The notes under the pieces were generated by a model. It made no database searches. It was not told the origin of the DNA and saw only the letters and a program-made list of their open reading frames with translations. 64,000 nt of DNA from Rattus norvegicus (Eukaryota; Chordata; Mammalia; Rodentia; Muridae), in NCBI RefSeq assembly GCF_036323735.1, contig NC_086029.1:13687816-13751815 (forward strand). Direction: 5' to 3'. This document shows positions 58,760 to 64,000 of the stretch, piece after piece. Positions within the stretch are counted from its first letter, which is position 1, and every line of letters begins with the position of its first letter. The translations under genes and the position numbers were made by a program.

Positions 58760-60210
58760 AGGTCCAGGAACAGGAGACATGAGTCTGGGCACTAAGGGGT
58801 TGTCAGGATATCTGCTCGAGCTGAATGAAAGATGCCATTCTGACCATCAGTGAGCCAGGTAGCAGCCTCAGGAACAAAGGACTAGGTCTATTGGTGTAGG
58901 AAAGAGTCTTGCCTGGAAGTCCTGTTCAGGTCCTTTTGTACAAATGAGGAATTCAAACTTACAGAGAATATCTGGACCAGACTGGGCAATGTTCATTCTT
59001 AGTGATGAATGGATTAGTCGTGATCAGCTTTTACTTCGGATAAAGCAGGTACCCAGGAGGGAGATCTTTTTTGCCACAGACTAGCTGAGATCTTTGCTCT
59101 ACCTGCAGAGAAATCAAGAGTGCGCAACGAAAAGCCTCTCTGGTCCTGTCCTTGGCAGCTTTTCATGCTTTAGTGTTTGACAGTGAGTGGTAAACAGTGG
59201 CAGCCGGAGCAGCAGCAGCAGGTAGCAAGCACCCTTTAGAACTACAGCTCTTCTGTAGGTTTTGAGAACTAGGATCCTTAGTTCTGTCATCACAGCTCAA
59301 GGAAGTTGAAATTCCACAGTTCCACAATCCTTAACAGCAGCTAATTTTATAATTCCTGACTCTGGGCTGAGACCCTTTGTCCCTAAAGGTATTACAGTTT
59401 TTAGAACTTTTCCAGCAACTATGGCCTACAGGACTTCTCTTCTGGCTCTTTTATAACCTTTAATCTTCATTCTTAGTTCTCTACCCTCTCTGCTTCTGCT
59501 ATTTTCTGCTCCCTCCTCCCGGCCAAGGCTACTTCTTCTGCTGTCAAGCGCTGCTTGCCTTGCTATTTCAGCTAACCCTGCTGGCGACTCTTCTGTTGTT
59601 CCTGCAGCCACTGTAGTTCAACAACCTCTACCTGGCTGCCTTGCTGCTCTTTGTAATACTTCTTTACTCATATTAACAGTTCAGCGCACATTGGTAAAAG
59701 TAGGGAAGAAAAGACCACTTCAGAAAAGCCCTTTGCTAGTTCTTGTGTTTCAACACCAGAGGACTTAGCACAGTGAGTCAAACAGCCTGCATCTATAGCC
59801 ACAGTAGGCACCTTCCCACCAATCGCCATGTTTGGCTCTTTAGTACTTGCCTTCTAAGTGTTTATGCTAGGCTGTCCAGGGTCAGTGCCCCTACTCTGGT
59901 CTAAGTGGAAATCATTACAGGGTCATGCAGAAGGTCATTCACAGAGGGCTGTGATAGCAAAACAGGCCTGGCAGGAGAGGCTTACTATCCAGAGCTGAGC
60001 AATTACCTTCAGTTGTTGTGTAATTATCCTAAAAGTATCTACAGAGTGTTTTAAATAGCTAGTGCTGGCATAAGGCAAGTCTGGCAGGGATTAGAGTGAT
60101 AGACTTTTTGTTCAAGGCAGTGAGGGCAATAAGGGAGAATTCAGTAACTTCAACTAGCCTTTGATCACTAGAGGTCAAATGGCCCATCCTCCAATACTGG
60201 AAACCTTGCT
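58760..60210. other. Unidentified GC-richer 1.4-kb segment
   Basis: It stands out from its AT-rich flanks by composition and lacks SINE or L1 signatures. It includes pyrimidine-rich 'ctcctcccggccaaggctac' and a CAG-rich 'ccggagcagcagcagcaggt'. A minus-strand frame of 61 codons at 59611-59426 is Ala/Glu/Arg-rich. It could be a decayed ERV interior, a retrocopy or a regulatory island. I cannot decide which. Confidence 0.4.
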
Positions 60211-60959
60211 AATAAAAACTCAAATTATTTTTAACATTAGTAAAACTGTTAATTGAGTTTTCTTTGTATTATCCTTGTAATTGTTAGAAAAGCTATATCC
60301 CAGGTGCAGTCTGAATAGAGTGTTTTCCTTCTTGATGCCCCAGGGACAGGTAGGAAGTTCCTCTATTTCTTTTCCTGCTCTTATGCGTGAGTAGGACATT
60401 AACTGTCATTCACTGGGGCTTTGGTGAGTTCTGGCTTGCAGGTAAAAAGCAAAGCAGAAATAATCCCTGGAGGTCCCCTTCCCAGAACCTGATTTGCTAA
60501 AGAAAATTTTCCAGAAAAAGAAATTTAAATGTTACATTGTAGCTAAATTTACTTTCTTAAGTTATTTTGTGGATAATTTGAAACCAGTATACTTCATAAC
60601 TAATGTTTAATGTTATAACTTCCACACATTTTAATATTCACTTTAATATGAATTTGAAATACTTTGTTTAATTTTTTTCACAATAATTCCATATATTCTT
60701 TCTGTGTAAGAATTATAATGAGAAGTGTACTCTCATTATATGTAACTAAATGGAAGAATATTTAGTCAAAGAAAAACATTTCCAAGTAGTATATGGAATT
60801 TATTATATATTTATTACTTCACAATAATAAATGAGAAAGACTTATGAATATTGTAAACTAATTTTTAAAAGCAGTTGAGTTAGTTTAGGTAGTTTTTTGT
60901 GAACTTCAATAAGTGACTATGTCCTGTAAAAATGTGTCATGTCCTTATTTCTTAGAGGA

Positions 60960-61240
60960 GAACGGGTTTTCTTTCAGCTTGCAGTGCCAGGTCATAATAG
61001 GGAAATAACAGGAGCAGCAACTTGAAACAGTTTGTCCCATCCATACTCAAGAGTAGAGAGAAAAGAATGCATGCATGGTACTTGCTTGTTTGTTTATGCT
61101 CAGCTCAACATAGTCACTCTTATACAGTTTAGGTTCACCTGCCTAGGGAATGCTGCTCCCTGTAGTGGGCTGGGTCTTTCTATATCAATTAGTGTAATTA
61201 AGACAATCTGTCCTCCACAGCTATGCCCATAGGCCAAACC
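60960..61240 (+). repeat. Rodent interspersed repeat, same family as 23460-23855 (decayed)
   Basis: 'taggttcacctgcctaggga', 'gtagtgggctgggtctttct' and 'tatatcaattagtgtaatta' parallel the order of 'caccatcctaacaat', 'gcaatgggcgggacctcc' and 'cagtcactaattaagaaa' in the other copy. Confidence 0.5.
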
Positions 61241-62111
61241 AAAGTAGACATTCTCTCACTAAGAATTTTCTCCCAGTTAATCCTAGGTTATGTCAAGGTG
61301 ATGATTATAGCTGACCATCACAAAATCACCAAGCAGTTTCATCATTTGGTGAACATCACAGAACAGACTTATATATGTCTCCATCATTGGCCAGATTATA
61401 ATTATGTGGTGCATGACTGTACTTTGCAAACACAAATTCAATGAATATTTATTGCCTTCTTTGAAAAACAGTGATGATAGAGATGTATACATCCGATTGC
61501 CTGCACTCCACTTTGGTAGATAATTAGCCAAGACATTTAAAAGATTAAAAGATTAAAACAAAACTATCACAGAGCAAATGTCCCCAACCTAATTTGAAAA
61601 CTAACTGTGGACTCCATGGTATTCCCCTAAGACTATCTACCTTTCTCTGTATATAGAACATATTTTTTGTTTCCATTGCTGTAGAATTAGTGATGATGGG
61701 GTGCAGTTACTTCTGTACCCCTATTTTTTTTCTCAGAAAGAATACAGGAAATCTATTAAACTTCCTTATAAATCTGTGCTGTAAGGTCTGACCACTCTGA
61801 GGTCTGAACACTGGTGAATTTGCATGAAATGAAGAGTTGTTAAAGAGGAAATGGCAAGTGTGGAGTACTCCTTACCACAGTGCAGAGTCTTTCTCTTGGA
61901 AGAATGGAAATGTGGGGACACCACTTGCATTTAGCAAATAAAACAACCATCTTTTGATTTGCTTAGGTAATGTATGTCATTGAGAGAAAGCATTAAAGTT
62001 TTTAGCACTTCAGAAACTACCTGTGAATATTAACCAGATTATAACAATTATTGTTGTCCCAATTGTAACTGAAACAAATATTTTCTGTCTCATTTTATCA
62101 TTTTTGAATAG

Positions 62112-62260
62112 ATAATGTAACTAATGCAGAGGGTTGGCAAATAAATGTGACCTTGAATATTCGCCCGTCCACTGGCACTGGAGTCATGCTTGCTTTAGTT
62201 TCTGGGGACACAGTGCCCTTTGCCTTGTCCTTGGTGGATTCTGGCTCTGGAACTTCTCAG
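62112..62260 (+). CDS. Pros1: Pros1 exon 13: laminin-G domain 2, first part
   Basis: The acceptor is 'tttttgaatag' and the donor 'gtaacctta'; the exon is 149 bp, one codon shorter than the 152-bp human exon as I recall it. It encodes NNVTNAEGWQINVTLNIRPS, then GTGVMLALVSGDTVPFALSL. The two sequons NVT (human 458 and 468) are present. The third human sequon (Asn489, NNT) is replaced by a single Asp in GDTV, so the rat protein should carry two rather than three LG2 N-glycans. LG2 takes part in TAM receptor binding. Confidence 0.97.
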
Positions 62261-63789
62261 GTAACCTTATTTCCAACCTAGATGAATCTCTTTTATTTCC
62301 TGACTTGTTGACTGATTTGCAAGGAATAGACAATATTGGGGTACTGAGAAACCTTAACTTCTGGATCTTTGGTTTGGTAGATTCATACACAAGCTGCTTG
62401 GAGGTATGACAAAGTGCCTAGAACTCTACCGAGACAGAATCTGTGAAGGAGTATGGAAATTCATCTGCATATAGAATAAGGACATGATAACAGTCCACTC
62501 TCGACTGTGTAGTATACCATTGTTTGTTCTCTTTTGCACTTGTTTATCTTTTACCCTTTGAGTGATTCAGAAGAAAAGAAGAGAGAATTGAAACTGTCCC
62601 ACTTGATTTCTTTTTTGCTAACTCCAGTTTAAAATTAGGGAGAAAAGGAGAGTCTTTGATACAAAGAAAAACAAACTTTCTTAGGAGATCTATGCTATTC
62701 CAATTTCTAGTAGTGCTAATAGCTTTCTGTTTATGTACTGCACGTATGCATTGCAAAAAGCTTACATTTATGCAAAGATTGGATTTCTTGTTTGAACTGT
62801 AATCAACAAAAACAGAGGGTTCACTTTGCAAATTAGAGTATAATTCGAAGTGAGTTTCTGTTAAGTAACCTCTACGCTAAGCCCCACCATCAGTTTTTCT
62901 ATGTATCCCTGGCTAAACTGATCTATGTAGATCAGGCTGGCCATAGACTCACAGAAATCCACTTGCTTTCTGCCTCCCAATTGCAGAGTGCAGTGATTAA
63001 AGGAATTAACCAAATACCCGACTTGGCTTTCTCTTTTAATGACTTAAGGATATGAGTATTTGTAAAGTTAAAGATTCCCTTAAGTAATCTGCAGTCAAGA
63101 AGTATAGTCTTTTCCCTCTCACCATAAATATCTTAACCTAAGAGGCCATTTTAGACTACATTTACTGTATGGGAAGCATCATAGTATTCTCTATTTTGGT
63201 TTAATTTCCTCTTCACCATCTTAAGTTAGCAACAGAGGTCACTCCCAACAAGTCGAATATTTTGAAAGTTCCAGCAAAATAAAACACTTCTCTTTTTTGA
63301 GACTTCAGCTTCCTACTGTAAGTGAGGCTCATAATGCAGGTCTCTTTCTCAGGCCTCTTTCATCACATTGTCCTTGGTCTGTGTGATAACTTGGATGACC
63401 CTTCAATGTGTACTAAAGAACTCCAATTTCCTCAACACAAAGTTCACTCTACCTTTTTCATATGTAACTTTTGAAATTAGGGAGACTTGGAGACCTAAGT
63501 ATGACTTAGGCACATCATGTTACTTTCTTCTGTTTGGCCACCCAACTCAGATGATGGAATTGAATCTTCAGAATTCAGCATATATTATGTCTTATACACA
63601 GAGCTTGTAAAACAAATTGATGCTTGAAAATTAATTATTAAAATTTAAGCAACTTTACATTTAAATGTAGAGTCTCTATCATTTTTTTCTTTTGTTGAAA
63701 TTTAGGTTGGAGTTTCCAAAACACAAAGTCATCCCTAAGTGGCTTTGCCTTCAGTGTTGTTTATATGAAGTCTTTGCTCTTCTGTTTAG
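62261..63789 (+). other. Pros1: Pros1 intron 13
   Basis: It contains one antisense B1. The rest, including 63020-63780, shows no element I can name. Confidence 0.93.
62890..63010 (-). repeat. B1 SINE, antisense
   Basis: 'gtagatcaggctggccatag', 'actcacagaaatccacttgc' and 'ttctgcctcccaattgcaga' are reverse-complement B1. Confidence 0.88.
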
Positions 63790-64000
63790 GACATTCTGGT
63801 ATTTGTTGAAAATTCAGTAGCAGCTCACTTAGAAGCCATAACTCTGTGCTCGGAACAGCCATCCCAGCTGAAATGTAACATTAACAGAAATGGACTGGAA
63901 CTGTGGACCCCAGTTAGAAAAGACGTCATTTACTCTAAAGATCTCCAAAGGCAACTCGCCATCTTGGACAAAACAATGAAAGGAACCGTGGCCACTTACC
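63790..64000 (+). CDS. Pros1: Pros1 exon 14 (partial, cut by window end)
   Basis: The acceptor is 'ttctgtttag'. The 211 bp remain open to the window end; the human exon is 226 bp, so about 15 bp are missing. It encodes DILVFVENSVAAHLEAITLC, SEQPSQLKCNINRNGLELWT and DLQRQLAILDKTMKGTVATY of LG2. The stretch between ITLC and DLQRQL diverges strongly from human, and the Cys in SQLKC has no human counterpart at that position. The gene continues past the window. Confidence 0.96.

Larger units (their letters stand above)
57387..62111 (+). other. Pros1: Pros1 intron 12
   Basis: It contains a TCTA/ATCA run (57843-57872), an unidentified GC-richer block (58760-60210) and a rodent repeat copy (60960-61240). 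Remaining parts are AT-rich. Confidence 0.93.
1..64000 (+). other. Pros1: Pros1 locus (partial): exons 2 to 14 of vitamin K-dependent protein S
   Basis: Thirteen exons are visible. They are 158, 25, 87, 123, 132, 126, 122, 116, 190, 168, 169, 149 and 211+ bp, each flanked by AG and GT, and they join in one open frame of 1776 bp. The domain order (Gla, thrombin-sensitive loop, four EGF, two laminin-G) is diagnostic of protein S; GAS6 lacks the thrombin loop. No exon 1 or CpG-island promoter was found in the first 22 kb, so transcription starts upstream of the window. The last exon(s), including the stop codon and 3' UTR, lie downstream. The intact frame and full intron structure argue against a pseudogene. 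Confidence 0.97.

Noticed and set aside
22194..64000. Pros1 copy being a pseudogene (as in human PROSP)
   Set aside because: All exons in view are intact with canonical splice sites and introns, no stops or frameshifts.

Overview
The window is mammalian nuclear DNA from a murid rodent, and almost certainly rat. It has well-spaced GT-AG exons in AT-rich introns. It also carries young rat-type ID SINEs with perfect target-site duplications (TSDs), B1, B2 and B4 SINEs, Rattus-type LINE-1 and several endogenous retroviral LTRs. The one cellular gene is Pros1, which encodes vitamin K-dependent protein S, on the + strand. Exons 2 to 13 are complete and exon 14 is cut by the window end. Exon 1 (signal peptide and promoter) and exon 15 lie outside. 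The exons join in one open frame: propeptide end and Gla domain (exons 2-3), thrombin-sensitive loop (4), four EGF domains (5-8), and two laminin-G/SHBG-like domains (9-14). The visible coding sequence is 1776 bp. I infer that it is the functional gene: exon sizes match the human gene except one, every splice site is canonical, and there are no stops.

Layout. 1-22193 is intron 1 and is mostly mobile DNA. It holds a solo IAP-type LTR with an exact 6-bp TSD (3717-4189) and an unidentified minus-strand unit ending in AATAAA (about 4270-5180). A near full-length LINE-1 follows (about 5278-18190), split by a B2 SINE and by a complete two-LTR gammaretroviral provirus in reverse orientation (10085-16423). 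Older antisense L1 3' ends follow, one of which contains a second gammaretroviral solo LTR with a 67-bp enhancer-like duplication (20746-21352).

22194-40692 carries exons 2 to 7. Intron 3 (9.6 kb) contains an 82-bp inverted pair of an unrecognised retroposed sequence, a MER5A-type DNA transposon fossil and more L1. Intron 4 has a 250-bp pyrimidine tract and a young ID element. Intron 6 has a truncated L1.

40693-64000 carries exons 8 to 14. It includes a short interstitial telomere repeat in intron 7, SINEs closely flanking exon 8, an internally deleted L1 in intron 10, and an unexplained 1.4-kb GC-richer segment in intron 12.

Protein S circulates in plasma. It is a non-enzymatic cofactor for activated protein C and TFPI, and a ligand for TAM receptors through its LG domains. 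The sequence shows three coding differences from human protein S worth noting: a changed thrombin-sensitive loop, loss of the third LG-domain N-glycosylation site by a one-codon deletion, and an extra cysteine in exon 14. Comparisons with human are from memory. I found no new multi-gene system; the most unusual non-coding item is the 82-bp inverted retroposed pair.
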